The notes below the pieces were generated by a model. That model searched no databases. It saw nothing but the letters and a program-made list of their open reading frames with translations, and was not told the DNA's origin. From Fuerstiella sp. (GTDB lineage Bacteria; Planctomycetota; Planctomycetia; Planctomycetales; Planctomycetaceae): DNA of 64,000 nt. Every line of letters starts with the position of its first letter. Position 1 is the first letter of the stretch. The translations under genes were made by a program, and so were the position numbers. The stretch lies in the NCBI GenBank assembly GCA_022447225.1, contig JAKVAZ010000015.1, forward strand, positions 39,853-103,852. The letters run 5' to 3'. Below are positions 8,652-18,007 of the stretch, one piece after another.

Positions 8652-8963
8652 TTAGTAGCGGTCGCGTCCTCCTCCGCCGCCGTAACCACCTCGTCCTCCG
8701 CCACCACCGCCCCGTCGATCTTCACGAGGACGAGCTTCGTTCACAACAATCTGACGACCATCCAGATCCGAACCGTTCAAAGCATCAATCGCTTCGTCTC
8801 CGCCGGAGTCCATTTCCACGAAACCAAACCCTTTGGATCGTCCGGTTTCCCGATCACTAATAACCTTGGCTGACGTAACAACGCCAAACTGAGCAAATGC
8901 CTGCTCAAGTCCTTCAGACGTCGTGGCCCACGCGAGGCTTCCAACAAAAATGTTCTTACTCAT
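8652..8963 (-). CDS. RRM RNA-binding protein with Gly/Arg-rich tail
   Basis: A 103-aa single RNA-recognition-motif protein. RNP2 is IFVGSL (residues 5-10), RNP1 is KGFGFVEM, and the aromatic residues that stack on RNA are present. The tail after about residue 80 is a flexible Arg/Gly stretch with repeated GGG and GGYGGGGG. The start is the ATG at 8963; an in-frame TTG lies two codons upstream. AAGGG precedes it by 8 nt. Such proteins are common in cyanobacteria and planctomycetes, are often cold-inducible, and bind RNA post-transcriptionally. The following 703-nt gap may contain a long leader. Confidence 0.9.
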   Translation of the reverse strand: MSKNIFVGSLAWATTSEGLEQAFAQFGVVTSAKVISDRETGRSKGFGFVEMDSGGDEAIDALNGSDLDGRQIVVNEARPREDRRGGGGGGRGGYGGGGGRDRY

Positions 8964-9666
8964 TCCCAAACCCTTGAGCTACACAGCTACAAAAACAACC
9001 GTGTTACTGCCACACAGCAACAATTGAAACCAGGAATTTGAAACGCTGCCTTCGTTTGAAGAACAACGTCGTGTGGCCTGCTTTTCACCAACTCCGGAGT
9101 CATCAAAACTTAGCTGTCCGAAGCAGGTTTACGACACCAATTGACTCTAAAACACCTCAATTGAAGTCAATATCAAATTCACATTTTGGTGACGCTACCC
9201 ATACGAGCCTGGAATAGCAACACCAGCTAGCAATCTACTGCAAAATCAAAGGCAGATTGAATAAACCGTGAAACGGGCCTTTCCACTGTGTTCCGTGAGC
9301 TCAGTGCAATAACACCCTGTTTGAAATGGTTTGAGAAGCGATTCAGCGTATCAAACAGCGACCCGTTTATGGAGAATCTCAGATGTCTGCCGAAAAACAG
9401 ACAGACCAGTCTCCCATCAGTTGAACATCAAGGGACATGAGCACCAAAACAGCGTTCCAGTAGCGTTTTAACTATAAATTCCAATGTATTGCAGGGTTCG
9501 TTGACGGGGCAATGGTCCGCGGAACCTGCCACAGAAAATTGTCTGCCACGCATGATTTCGATCCGTGGCGGGTGGACAGAGCGATGGTCTATGATCCTCT
9601 GTCGAAAACTCACTACACAGCGTGACGGTGACAAGGCCGTGAGCCGCAAGACGATGGATGAACGGA
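8964..9666. other. Intergenic region between divergent genes
   Basis: 703 nt separate the RRM gene (-) from the oxidoreductase gene (+). No supported gene is present. The stretch at about 9100-9260 is AT-rich and could hold the RRM promoter or a long 5' leader. No repeat or recognisable riboswitch was found. Confidence 0.45.
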
Positions 9667-10974
9667 ATGAGCAACTCACCACGATCCCTTAACGTCGCTA
9701 TCATCGGTGGCGGCATGTTCTTTGATGAAATCATTGGACAGAGTTTCACGGATTTTATGCGGGGCGGCATTTCAGGAGCTCTGACAAGTATCGGCATGAG
9801 TCACCTGGCCGCCGATGTTGCTGATGTACAGATCCGGGTATCGGCAGTCGGCACCAGGAGCAAAGAAACCGGTACAGCCGACCGGATCGTTAAACGTTTT
9901 GCTGAAGAATTCCCGGAAACTCGAATCGACGCCTGCTACGGTAACTCCGTCTGGAAAGAAATTCTTGATTCACATCGACCGGACGTCCTGTTCGTCGCGA
10001 CTCCTGACCACGTTCATACCCAACCTATTCTTGATGCGCTCCAGGCCGGATGTGACGTGATTACCGAAAAGCCACTTTGCCTGACGCTGGCAGAGACGGA
10101 CCAAATCATCACACAAGCAAAACAGGCTCAACGAATTGTAGCCGTTGACATGCACAAACGATTCGATCCGTTTGTTCGCGAAATGATGGCTAATGCCCGC
10201 CACAAGTATGGAACAATTAACCGTGTGCGTGCCGTTTTGGAAGAACCTCTGGAAGTTAGTACCGAGATCTTTGCCTGGGCCGAAAACAGCAACCCGTTCG
10301 CCTATGTGGGCTGCCACTGGCTGGACGTGGTACATCATTATCTGAAGGTGAAACCCCAAACCGTCTTCGCAACCGGTCAGAAACAGCTTCTGCAGGGCTG
10401 GGATGAACATCACCTTGAGGTTGCTCGTCGACGTGGAACAGACCCGTCAGGGTTCAGACGTCGGCATAAAATCCACACGTGGGACAGCGTGGATGTGGCC
10501 GTAACATACGATGACGGAATGCGTGGCGACTATAATAACAACTGGATCAACCCTGCAGAGTTCGAAGGAGCGGTGAATCAGGAGATCGAGCTGTATGGAA
10601 TTTACGGTCGAGGCATCGTCGATCAGCAGGATCGAGGTTATCGTGAAGCCGTCATTGGAGACGGGTCCAGGACTCGCAATCCGTCATTCGGAGGTCGCAT
10701 GCACCACACAGGAGCACACCCGGAACTTTTCGGATATGGCAAGGCCTCAATTGCCTCCGGGTTGCTGGCCATTATTCGAAGAAGACTGCTCGGAGAATCT
10801 CCTGAATCACTGGTTGAAACCTATCCCACAGCCGCCAGTCAGCGTGACGTGGTGCAGGTGATCGAAGCTGCCACCGTTGTCGCCGAAAAAAATGAGCAGC
10901 ACTTTCTGGACGGACGTGGAACTCCGGCAACTGCGATCCTCAGTGATTCCGGAATCCAGTATATTGAACCATGA
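9667..10974 (+). CDS. Gfo/Idh/MocA family oxidoreductase
   Basis: An NAD(P)-dependent oxidoreductase of the glucose-fructose oxidoreductase/inositol dehydrogenase family, about 435 aa. The Rossmann start is VAIIGGGMFFDEI, and the family motif EKPL occurs in DVITEKPLCLT. The dimerisation/substrate domain follows from about residue 140 (DMHKRFDP; CHWLDVVHHY). ATG 9667 gives the usual short leader before the Rossmann strand; ATG 9658 is equally possible. Planctomycetes carry many such genes for sugar or inositol derivatives. The substrate cannot be assigned, and no sugar transporter or isomerase lies next to it. Confidence 0.85.
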   Translation: MSNSPRSLNVAIIGGGMFFDEIIGQSFTDFMRGGISGALTSIGMSHLAADVADVQIRVSAVGTRSKETGTADRIVKRFAEEFPETRIDACYGNSVWKEILDSHRPDVLFVATPDHVHTQPILDALQAGCDVITEKPLCLTLAETDQIITQAKQAQRIVAVDMHKRFDPFVREMMANARHKYGTINRVRAVLEEPLEVSTEIFAWAENSNPFAYVGCHWLDVVHHYLKVKPQTVFATGQKQLLQGWDEHHLEVARRRGTDPSGFRRRHKIHTWDSVDVAVTYDDGMRGDYNNNWINPAEFEGAVNQEIELYGIYGRGIVDQQDRGYREAVIGDGSRTRNPSFGGRMHHTGAHPELFGYGKASIASGLLAIIRRRLLGESPESLVETYPTAASQRDVVQVIEAATVVAEKNEQHFLDGRGTPATAILSDSGIQYIEP

Positions 10975-11180
10975 CCAGAAACGTGCCCGCAATCTGGACA
11001 CCACTCACCACTCACCACTGAGGCACAGTCGACAATGTCAGACGGGCATTCGTCGGCAGGGACGGCAAACATAAGCAGACTGAGCACCATCACACCAGGA
11101 ACCGGTCGACGTCCCAAATCCTTCCGATGCACGACAGATTCTGCCCGAGAAAAATAAACGTCCGGCTGACATCTGTCAGA

Positions 11181-12278
11181 TCAGAACGTAACAACTTCCC
11201 CCCCTGCCATTGTCGACAGAGCACGATAAGTTGCCGAATCAACATACTCGTTGAGGAACTGAACCGACCCGTCACCAAGCAGAAACAAACCGCCGGCGTC
11301 ATGTGCGCTGCGGAAGTTGCTGACGGTGTCAGAGCCGCCGTTCAGGCTGCTGCGACAATCAACGAGACCTGCGAGGTCTGCCCCCCCGCCACCGGACGAA
11401 ACTGAAATGTCAGTATAAGTTGCGGTGACCGGGTTCTTATTCAGCCGTTCCACAGTTGAAGCGAGCAAACCTGAGGAGAAATTGTTGTTTGAGCGATCGT
11501 CTCTGTTGGCGGGCTCCCCAATCATCCAGGAGACGTTTGCTTCTGTAAGGTTGGCTGTAGCGGGATCTGTGCATCCAAGTCCGGCGCAAAGCAGATGCAG
11601 AGGGCCTCCGGCCGCTTCTCCCATTGCAAATGTATTTGAAGTACCGTCGGCAACATCACGAATTCGAGTTGACTGATTGACATTGAACATGCCCCTTGCG
11701 CCGGACGGGATATCTCCATACGTAGGTGAGGCGTTCGTACCACCACCGTAAAGCTGCGCCAGCACAGACTGCAGGTTGCCTTCAACGCAGGTCGCATCGT
11801 TGACTCCTTTGGAAAACACGTAGTGTGTCAGCCCCACAAAACGCCCCCTCACATTCCCGGGATTCGATACCGGTACGGTTGGACAGATAAACAGCGGCAG
11901 GATCTGCTTTTCAATATCCGGGTTTTGATTCTGCCACGGTGATTCGAATACGTACTGCTCATACAGATTTCTCTGTTCGATGAACGGCAGGATTGACGTC
12001 AGCGGACTTGCCATCGTGCGCGGAGCAACCTGGGCGCCTGAACTGACCCCCATGATCCCTCCCAGAGGAAACATCAAATAAACGTCATGGTAGTTGTGCA
12101 GTGCGAGCCCCAGGTTGTGCAAATTATTTCGACACTGGGTACGTCGCGCAGCTTCACGAGCCTGCTGCACCGCCGGCAGCAGTAAGGACATCAGAATGGC
12201 GATAATTGCAATCACCACCAGCAACTCAATCAGCGTGAATCCTCGTGTTCGACATCGGTGGATCGGTTTTTCTCCCAT
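11181..12278 (-). CDS. DUF1559 domain protein with pseudopilin-type N-terminus
   Basis: 365 aa. After a short basic leader, the prepilin-like segment [17 protein letters not shown] (about residues 13-29) gives a type IV pilin-style cleavage site and membrane helix. The DUF1559 (SBP_bac_10) domain follows. Near the C-terminus [12 protein letters not shown] is the H-X9-DG motif typical of planctomycetes. AAAGGAA lies 7 nt before the ATG. These proteins exist in dozens of copies per planctomycete genome and are thought to be surface or periplasmic, processed by a prepilin-like peptidase. The individual function is unknown. The downstream gap contains the triple heptamer ACCACTC/ACCACTC/ACCACTG at 11000-11020. 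Confidence 0.93.
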   Translation of the reverse strand: MGEKPIHRCRTRGFTLIELLVVIAIIAILMSLLLPAVQQAREAARRTQCRNNLHNLGLALHNYHDVYLMFPLGGIMGVSSGAQVAPRTMASPLTSILPFIEQRNLYEQYVFESPWQNQNPDIEKQILPLFICPTVPVSNPGNVRGRFVGLTHYVFSKGVNDATCVEGNLQSVLAQLYGGGTNASPTYGDIPSGARGMFNVNQSTRIRDVADGTSNTFAMGEAAGGPLHLLCAGLGCTDPATANLTEANVSWMIGEPANRDDRSNNNFSSGLLASTVERLNKNPVTATYTDISVSSGGGGADLAGLVDCRSSLNGGSDTVSNFRSAHDAGGLFLLGDGSVQFLNEYVDSATYRALSTMAGGEVVTF

Positions 12279-12494
12279 GGGGAATTCCTTTACACAGAGT
12301 GTGAAGTCAGAACTGCCGTTGCGGGCTGAGATTCGGGAAGGATCCGCACGTCTCCTTCAGACTAACAGAGCGTTTAACCATTGTTTCTTTTCGTAAACGA
12401 TTCGGCAAGACCACAGTCCGTAACATACGGTTTGAAACAACGACAAATGACAACATTTCCTTCGTACGACCGGAATGATCCGGAGGTCAGAACA

Positions 12495-13553
12495 TCAGCA
12501 GTCGCGTTCCCCGTCCAGCAACATCGGAAAAGCCAGCATCTTTTCCGATGTCCCAAAGGCAAACAGGCTGTCACCAGCTTCAATGGTCAGATCTGCCGCA
12601 GGCGGAAAATGTGTTTCACCCGAGGGTTTGCAGACTCCGAGCAGGATAATTCCTGCCTGTCTCAAAGGAGTCTCATTCAGTTGACAGTTGACCAGAGGTG
12701 ACTCGTCCGGCACCTGAACATCAGCAATTTCCCATTCGACGCCATGCGATTCGGCAACTTCAATGAAATTCTCTATGCTTGGCGACAACATCAGCCTCGC
12801 CATCCGGATTGCACCGGTTGACAGCGGATTGATGACACGCGTTGCACCGGCTCTCTGCATCTTTTCTGCTGCACGTTCGCCACTGCCGCGTGCCACGATT
12901 TGCAGTTCCTTTGCCAGCAGGCGGGCCGACAGCACCACATAAAGATTGTCAGCATCCGTGGGCAGTACGGTCGTCAGTCCGCGGGCACGTGTGACTCCGG
13001 CATCAATAAGGATCTGATCCTGTGTCGCATCCCCGTGCATGAACAGCCAGCCGTCCGCCTTCATTTCGTCGGTCATCAGGTCCGGATTCTCGTCCACAAT
13101 GACGAAGGACTGATTTCGACGGTGAAGATACTCACAAAGCGTCGCTCCCATTCGACCGTAGCCGCAAATGATGAAGTGGTCGGACAATTGATCCATAACC
13201 TTTTGCATGCGTTGCCGCTCCAAAAACCTGCGGAGATCACCACTGACAACTGTCTGGCCAAACTGAAATGCGCTGTACGTGAAAACCCCCACACCACTGG
13301 TTAGGAATATCACAACGAATATCTTCGTCGCAGGCGTCAGCGGTTCAGGTTCCTGAGACCCGACGGTCGTCATCAAAATGACCACCTGGTAGAAACAATC
13401 CAGAACCGGCTGATGCGTCAGTATTCGGAGACCCAATGTCCCCGCCAGCAGCACGGTGAGCAACAACAGCGGGATTTGAATAAGACGTCTCACACAACCG
13501 CGCCCCTTGGGAGTCAGCGCCGGGCGATTCAGGTTTGACCACGATGGTAGCAA
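12495..13553 (-). CDS. Two-TM potassium channel with RCK (TrkA-N/TrkA-C) domain
   Basis: 352 aa. TM1 is at about residues 26-45, the pore loop at 54-68, TM2 at about 77-98, then an RCK_N Rossmann domain (ICGYGRMGATL from residue 129) and an RCK_C domain with the C-terminal FAFGTSEKM. The layout is that of MthK-like ligand-gated K+ channels, which open on nucleotide or divalent cation binding. The filter reads TTVGSQE at 62-68, so the usual Tyr/Phe of TVGYG or TVGFG is Ser. No ATG lies in a sensible place: TTG 13553 (GAGAG just upstream) is used, and a GTG near residue 21 is the alternative. Confidence 0.85.
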   Translation of the reverse strand: MLPSWSNLNRPALTPKGRGCVRRLIQIPLLLLTVLLAGTLGLRILTHQPVLDCFYQVVILMTTVGSQEPEPLTPATKIFVVIFLTSGVGVFTYSAFQFGQTVVSGDLRRFLERQRMQKVMDQLSDHFIICGYGRMGATLCEYLHRRNQSFVIVDENPDLMTDEMKADGWLFMHGDATQDQILIDAGVTRARGLTTVLPTDADNLYVVLSARLLAKELQIVARGSGERAAEKMQRAGATRVINPLSTGAIRMARLMLSPSIENFIEVAESHGVEWEIADVQVPDESPLVNCQLNETPLRQAGIILLGVCKPSGETHFPPAADLTIEAGDSLFAFGTSEKMLAFPMLLDGERDC

Positions 13554-13686
13554 ATCTCTCGGGCCAGGCGAATTAGGTTACTTGACGCAGATATGGATCC
13601 AGCGTCATGATGACGCAAAGAGCAGTACTCCTACTGTCCGATTGACAAATTTCCCTCCAACGTGAATCGATGAAATTCCCCACGTG

Positions 13687-14784
13687 ATGATTACCAACAT
13701 TCATTTGTCTCCGTATCTGCGTTCCGGAGTGGCCGCCGTCCTAACGGGATTATTGATGTTCTCTTTTACTGCCGGGGCTGCGGCCGGTGACCGACTCGAA
13801 TTCAAAACTCCCAATGCCGGCGAGAAAACCAAGCATATTGTGCTGGTCGCTGGCGACGAGGAATACCGAAGTGAAGAATCAATGCCGATGCTGGCCAAAA
13901 TTCTAAGCCGGCACCATGCCTACAACTGTACAGTTGTGTTTTCGTTTGGCCCGGACGGCGCAAAGTATGTGGATCCAAATAACCAACAGGGTCTAAGAGG
14001 GCTGGAAGCCCTGCAGTCTGCCGACCTGATGATCATCGGCACTCGATTCCGACAACCGTCGCCCGAGCAGACGGAGTACATCACCGACTACCTGAATGCC
14101 GGCAGACCGGTGATTGGAATTCGCACAGCAACACATGCGTTCCGCGGAGAGGGAACCTTTGGCAGCATCAGCTATGGAGAATTTGGCCGCAAAATACTGG
14201 GAGAACAATGGGTCAGTCATCACGGCAGGCATAAGAAGGAAGGGGCACGTGGAGTGATTCAGACCGAATTCGCCGGTCATGCAATTCTTAACGGCGTCCG
14301 GAATGTGTTCGCCCCCAGTGATGTGTACGGTGTCATTCATCTGACTGCCGATGATCAGATCCTGTTGCGGGGAGCCGTGACGGCATCACTGGACCCAAAG
14401 TCTGAAATTCTTTCTGATGATCCTCGGAATGATCCGATGCAACCCTTTGCCTGGCTGCACACATATACAACGCCGGACGGAACCGGACAGGGACAATCAT
14501 TTTGTACAACTGCGGGTGCGTCCGTGGATCTGCTCAGCTATGACCTGAGACGTTTGATTGTCAACGCGGCGTATTATCTGACCGGCAGAGAGGTTCCTGC
14601 TGCGGCGGATGTTCGTTTTGTGGATCCGTTTTATCCCAGCTTCTACGGTTTTATCCGCGATCAGGCTTACTGGAAAAATGCAAACATGACGCCTCAGGAC
14701 TACGGTCCCGGCAAATCGCCGAGGATGGCCGATCCTCCGGGTTCTCCGAAATGGCCGTTCCGGGCGATGCCCGGTAAAAACTGA
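13687..14784 (+). CDS. ThuA-like domain protein, secreted
   Basis: 365 aa with an N-terminal signal peptide (hydrophobic AAVLTGLLMFSFTAGAAA, cleavage about residue 33). The ThuA-like/class I GATase-like fold begins at HIVLVAGDEEYRSEESMPML. The family pattern continues with DLMIIGTRFRQPSPEQ and GIRTATHAF. The gene can start at GTG 13684 or ATG 13687. ThuA-like proteins are plentiful in planctomycetes, often near sugar-processing or Gfo/Idh genes. The catalytic role is not settled and may involve carbohydrate binding. It is transcribed away from the channel gene and 41 nt ahead of the cysteine-cluster gene. Confidence 0.82.
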   Translation: MITNIHLSPYLRSGVAAVLTGLLMFSFTAGAAAGDRLEFKTPNAGEKTKHIVLVAGDEEYRSEESMPMLAKILSRHHAYNCTVVFSFGPDGAKYVDPNNQQGLRGLEALQSADLMIIGTRFRQPSPEQTEYITDYLNAGRPVIGIRTATHAFRGEGTFGSISYGEFGRKILGEQWVSHHGRHKKEGARGVIQTEFAGHAILNGVRNVFAPSDVYGVIHLTADDQILLRGAVTASLDPKSEILSDDPRNDPMQPFAWLHTYTTPDGTGQGQSFCTTAGASVDLLSYDLRRLIVNAAYYLTGREVPAAADVRFVDPFYPSFYGFIRDQAYWKNANMTPQDYGPGKSPRMADPPGSPKWPFRAMPGKN

Positions 14785-14825
14785 ACAGACATCCGTCTTC
14801 AGTTTCGTCACAGTCAGTTTTTGCC

Positions 14826-16118
14826 ATGACATCAACAAGTCTCGCGCTTCCTGTGATTCAGAACTGGAGCTGCCACAATTGTGGTGGCTGTTGTCGTGAA
14901 CATCTCATTGAAATCACAGAAGACGAAAAACGTCGTATCGAGCAACAGGGCTGGACCCGCGAAGATGGGATTCCAATGGATCGCCCGGTGATCCGAAAGA
15001 TTGGCCCGGGTCGATATCAACTGGCACATAAGGACGACAATTCCTGTGTTTTTCTGAACGATCAGGGTTTATGTCTGATTCATACGAGATTTGGCGAGCG
15101 ACAAAAGCCCCTGGCGTGCCAGGTTTATCCATATGCATTTCACCCAGGTGACCGTCGGATCACAACCAGCCTGAGGTTCAGTTGCCCCTCAGTCGTTCAG
15201 AACGCCGGCCGGAGCATCCAAGAACAACGGTCCGAACTTCAACGACTTTGCGGCCAGGTCACAGCGGGGCGCCAGACGGAGACCAAGCCGCCGGCTGTCC
15301 ACGGGTCGGAAGTATTGTCATGGACCGACGTAACCCAATTCCTGCAAGCACTGGATACGTCCTTCCAGGATGACTCTGTCAACTTTGCTGTTCGGCTGCT
15401 GAGAACTCTTGAATGGACGAACGTTGTGGAGCAGTCAAACTTCACGACGGTCCAGGGAACGCGATTGACTGACTATCTCCAGTTGCTGCTGGACGCATCA
15501 TGCCAGGCGCAACCGGACAATGACCTGCCCGTATTGCGTCCTTCCCGGATTGCACGCGTCATGTTTCGGCAGCTGACAGCTCAACTGGCTCGACACGACA
15601 CGGCTCAACAGGCTCAGGGAGGTCTTGCCACTCGTTTACGACTGCTCAGCACAGTCCTGCGCTTCAGCAGTGCCGTCGGGTGTGTCCCAAATTTGCCTGA
15701 ACCGACTTCAGTCGTTGCGGCATTTGGTGAGCTGCCGAAGAATCAGGCCACATTTACCGAGCTGGAATCACATTACCAAGGACGTCAGCCTGCAGTCGAC
15801 CAACTGTTTGAACGTTATTTTCGGATAAAAATCCAGGGAATCCACTTCTGTGGTGTGGCTGCTTACGGAATGACAATCGTGGACGGTTTCCGTCATCTTG
15901 CGATGATGTATCCGGTAACGATGTGGCTGGCCCGATGGCGCGCGGCACGAAGAGGTAATCAGGAAATACAACTTGTTGACGCTGAAGCGGCACTGGCAAC
16001 CGTCGATCACAACTTCACCTATTCTCCGGCACTGGGAACTCGTTCGGCAAAGAATCGGATACGACAACTGGCTAAGATGAATCAAATTACGGCGTTGTGT
16101 GGCTGGTACAGCCTGTAA
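14826..16118 (+). CDS. YkgJ-type cysteine-cluster protein, long form
   Basis: 430 aa. The N-terminal CxxCxxCC cluster is CHNCGGCC (about residues 16-23). The second half of the motif follows: CVFLNDQGLCLIHTRFG and then LACQVYPYAF. This matches PF03692, thought to bind zinc or an Fe-S cluster. Stand-alone YkgJ proteins are about 100 aa; here roughly 280 mostly helical residues follow. That length also fits the FliB lysine-N-methylase branch of the same Pfam family, but the Cys pattern is closer to YkgJ. No Shine-Dalgarno is visible. It starts 41 nt after thuA and may be co-transcribed. Confidence 0.75.
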   Translation: MTSTSLALPVIQNWSCHNCGGCCREHLIEITEDEKRRIEQQGWTREDGIPMDRPVIRKIGPGRYQLAHKDDNSCVFLNDQGLCLIHTRFGERQKPLACQVYPYAFHPGDRRITTSLRFSCPSVVQNAGRSIQEQRSELQRLCGQVTAGRQTETKPPAVHGSEVLSWTDVTQFLQALDTSFQDDSVNFAVRLLRTLEWTNVVEQSNFTTVQGTRLTDYLQLLLDASCQAQPDNDLPVLRPSRIARVMFRQLTAQLARHDTAQQAQGGLATRLRLLSTVLRFSSAVGCVPNLPEPTSVVAAFGELPKNQATFTELESHYQGRQPAVDQLFERYFRIKIQGIHFCGVAAYGMTIVDGFRHLAMMYPVTMWLARWRAARRGNQEIQLVDAEAALATVDHNFTYSPALGTRSAKNRIRQLAKMNQITALCGWYSL

Positions 16119-16279
16119 CGCAACACATAAGAAACACCAGACAGCGATCAGCTCTGCCCGACACTCATGTCACCTGTAACGGTTGCGATTTTATAACCCG
16201 ATCAGCCCCCCTTTTCAGAGTTCAGCTGAGCTCGAACGATCCGTCCTGGCTGAAACCCTGCTGACTCAAAGTCACAAAT

Positions 16280-17668
16280 ATGACACGGATCCTGTCCGAT
16301 ACAACGCAGTCCTACAAAGATGCGGTCCGCTGGATCTACGAAAGAATTGATTACGAACGTATCCCTCCGGTTCAGGTGTCGCCTCACTTTCAGCTTGAAC
16401 GTGTGCGCCGCCAACTGGCGTTGATCGGTTCTCCCCAGGAACGCATTCCGGCTGTGCATATTGCCGGAACCAAGGGCAAAGGATCGACGGCTGCCATGGT
16501 CGACTCCATCATGCGAGCATCCCGAATCCGATGCGGGCTGTTTACATCGCCTCACATTGAACTGTTTGAGGAACGAATGGCGGTTGACGGCTGCCACCCC
16601 AAACCGGCTGAACTCACATTTCTCGTTACAGAACTGCAGCAATGTCTGGAAACAGCCGACAGTGAACTGCAAAGGGATCCGCCGACGTACTTCGAAGTTG
16701 CAACGTTGCTGGCATGGATGTACTTCGACCGTCAGCAGGCCGAACTTGTCGTTCTGGAAACAGGACTGGGAGGCCGTCTGGACTGTACCAACGTCTGCAG
16801 TCCTGTGGTAACCGTCATCACCAACATCAGTCTCGACCATACCTCAGTTCTTGGTCACACTCTTGAGGAAATTGCCTTTGAAAAGGCCGGCATTATCAAA
16901 CCTGGTGTGCCTCTGATCACCGGAGTCAATCAGCCCCAGGTTGTCGAATTGTGTGATCGTCGTGCAGAAACTCTGAATGCACCCCGAGTCAGACTGGAGA
17001 GGGAACTTCAGGTCGTCGTCCGGTCATCATTTCGGAATGGCCAGATTGTTTCGGTTACAACTCCCCATCAGCAGCATGAGTCACTGGAATTGACACTGAC
17101 AGGCACTCACCAGGCGAAAAACGCGGCACTGGCCGTCGCCGTTGCGGATCATCTGTCGACGTCGGATGCACGAATCACGACGTCAACGATTCGCTGCGGA
17201 CTGCAGCAGACTGTGTGGCCGCTGAGATTTGAAGTGATTCCAGGTTTGCCGGTCATCATTCTGGACGCTGCACACAATCCGGCTGCGGCAGTCGCCGTGA
17301 TTGACACATTGAATAACGGTCTGTGGCCCGAACGACCGCGTGTCCTGGTCTTCGGAGCCAGCCGTGACAAAGATGTCCGAAAAATGCTGGCAGTTCTGCT
17401 TCCTCATTTTGACCATGCAATCCTGACTCTGATTCGCAGCAGTCCACGAAGCTGCCCGACCAAAGAACTGACAGCAATGGCCGCCGACATTAGAAGTCCG
17501 ACCACAATTCAAACCGCAGAATCCGCAGAAAAGTCGCTGCAACTTGCCCAATCGGCGGCCGGCTCTGCCGGTCTGATCTGTGTCACCGGATCTGTCTTTC
17601 TGGCTGCTGAGTGCCATGGGTGTCAACCGGGCCACGGAAATTCAGACAGATCGAACACAAATCCCTGA
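16280..17668 (+). CDS. folC: Folylpolyglutamate synthase / dihydrofolate synthase
   Basis: A cytosolic Mur-ligase-fold enzyme that adds glutamate to dihydropteroate and folates with ATP. It is 462 aa. The nucleotide loop is HIAGTKGKGSTAA (about residue 60), followed by LFTSPHIELFEERM, then the central-domain signature SLDHTSVLGHTLEEIAFEKAG (20 aa of it shown as LDHT.VLG...I..EKAGI). The C-terminal domain starts near LDAAHNPAA and contains VFGASRDKD. All hallmark motifs are present and the length is normal. No SD site is obvious upstream of ATG 16280. No other folate gene is near. Confidence 0.9.
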   Translation: MTRILSDTTQSYKDAVRWIYERIDYERIPPVQVSPHFQLERVRRQLALIGSPQERIPAVHIAGTKGKGSTAAMVDSIMRASRIRCGLFTSPHIELFEERMAVDGCHPKPAELTFLVTELQQCLETADSELQRDPPTYFEVATLLAWMYFDRQQAELVVLETGLGGRLDCTNVCSPVVTVITNISLDHTSVLGHTLEEIAFEKAGIIKPGVPLITGVNQPQVVELCDRRAETLNAPRVRLERELQVVVRSSFRNGQIVSVTTPHQQHESLELTLTGTHQAKNAALAVAVADHLSTSDARITTSTIRCGLQQTVWPLRFEVIPGLPVIILDAAHNPAAAVAVIDTLNNGLWPERPRVLVFGASRDKDVRKMLAVLLPHFDHAILTLIRSSPRSCPTKELTAMAADIRSPTTIQTAESAEKSLQLAQSAAGSAGLICVTGSVFLAAECHGCQPGHGNSDRSNTNP

Positions 17669-18007
17669 GCAACAGAGGAAACAGCCGGGGGACCACCGTG
17701 AGTCCCGTCAGAGTTTGTCTATTGAACCGGATACAGTCGGAAGGACGCCGATTAAAACAAGGCCCTGGTTCGAACGTGGCAGATGTCACAGGGATCCGGA
17801 AATTTCCCCGAGTGTTGATCCAAGATCCGATTTGCCAACTTTGCCGCACGACGTCTCGCCGCAAGCCAGAGTTTTCTGCGAATTCAACAAACGTCCCGAG
17901 GAAGACAAACGTAGCCGGAGTATGCCGGTCATAATACACTGTTTTCTCAGCATTTCCTGCTGATTCCGGCCCGTCAACCCCCAGAATTCCGGTCAGAAGA
18001 CGCACTC
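17669..18007 (+). other. Intergenic region upstream of the ABC locus
   Basis: 339 nt without a supported gene. CATAAT at 17930-17935 could be a -10 element about 73 nt before the ABC ATPase start; no convincing -35 accompanies it. This is the likely promoter region of the six-gene ABC locus. Confidence 0.35.

Noticed and set aside
10839-11132. Minus-strand frame after the DUF1559 gene with a signal-like start (VPGVMVLSLLMFAVPADEC)
   Set aside because: Nearly half of it lies antisense within the oxidoreductase coding region and it lacks a ribosome binding site; small lipoproteins do follow DUF1559 genes, but this one is not convincing.
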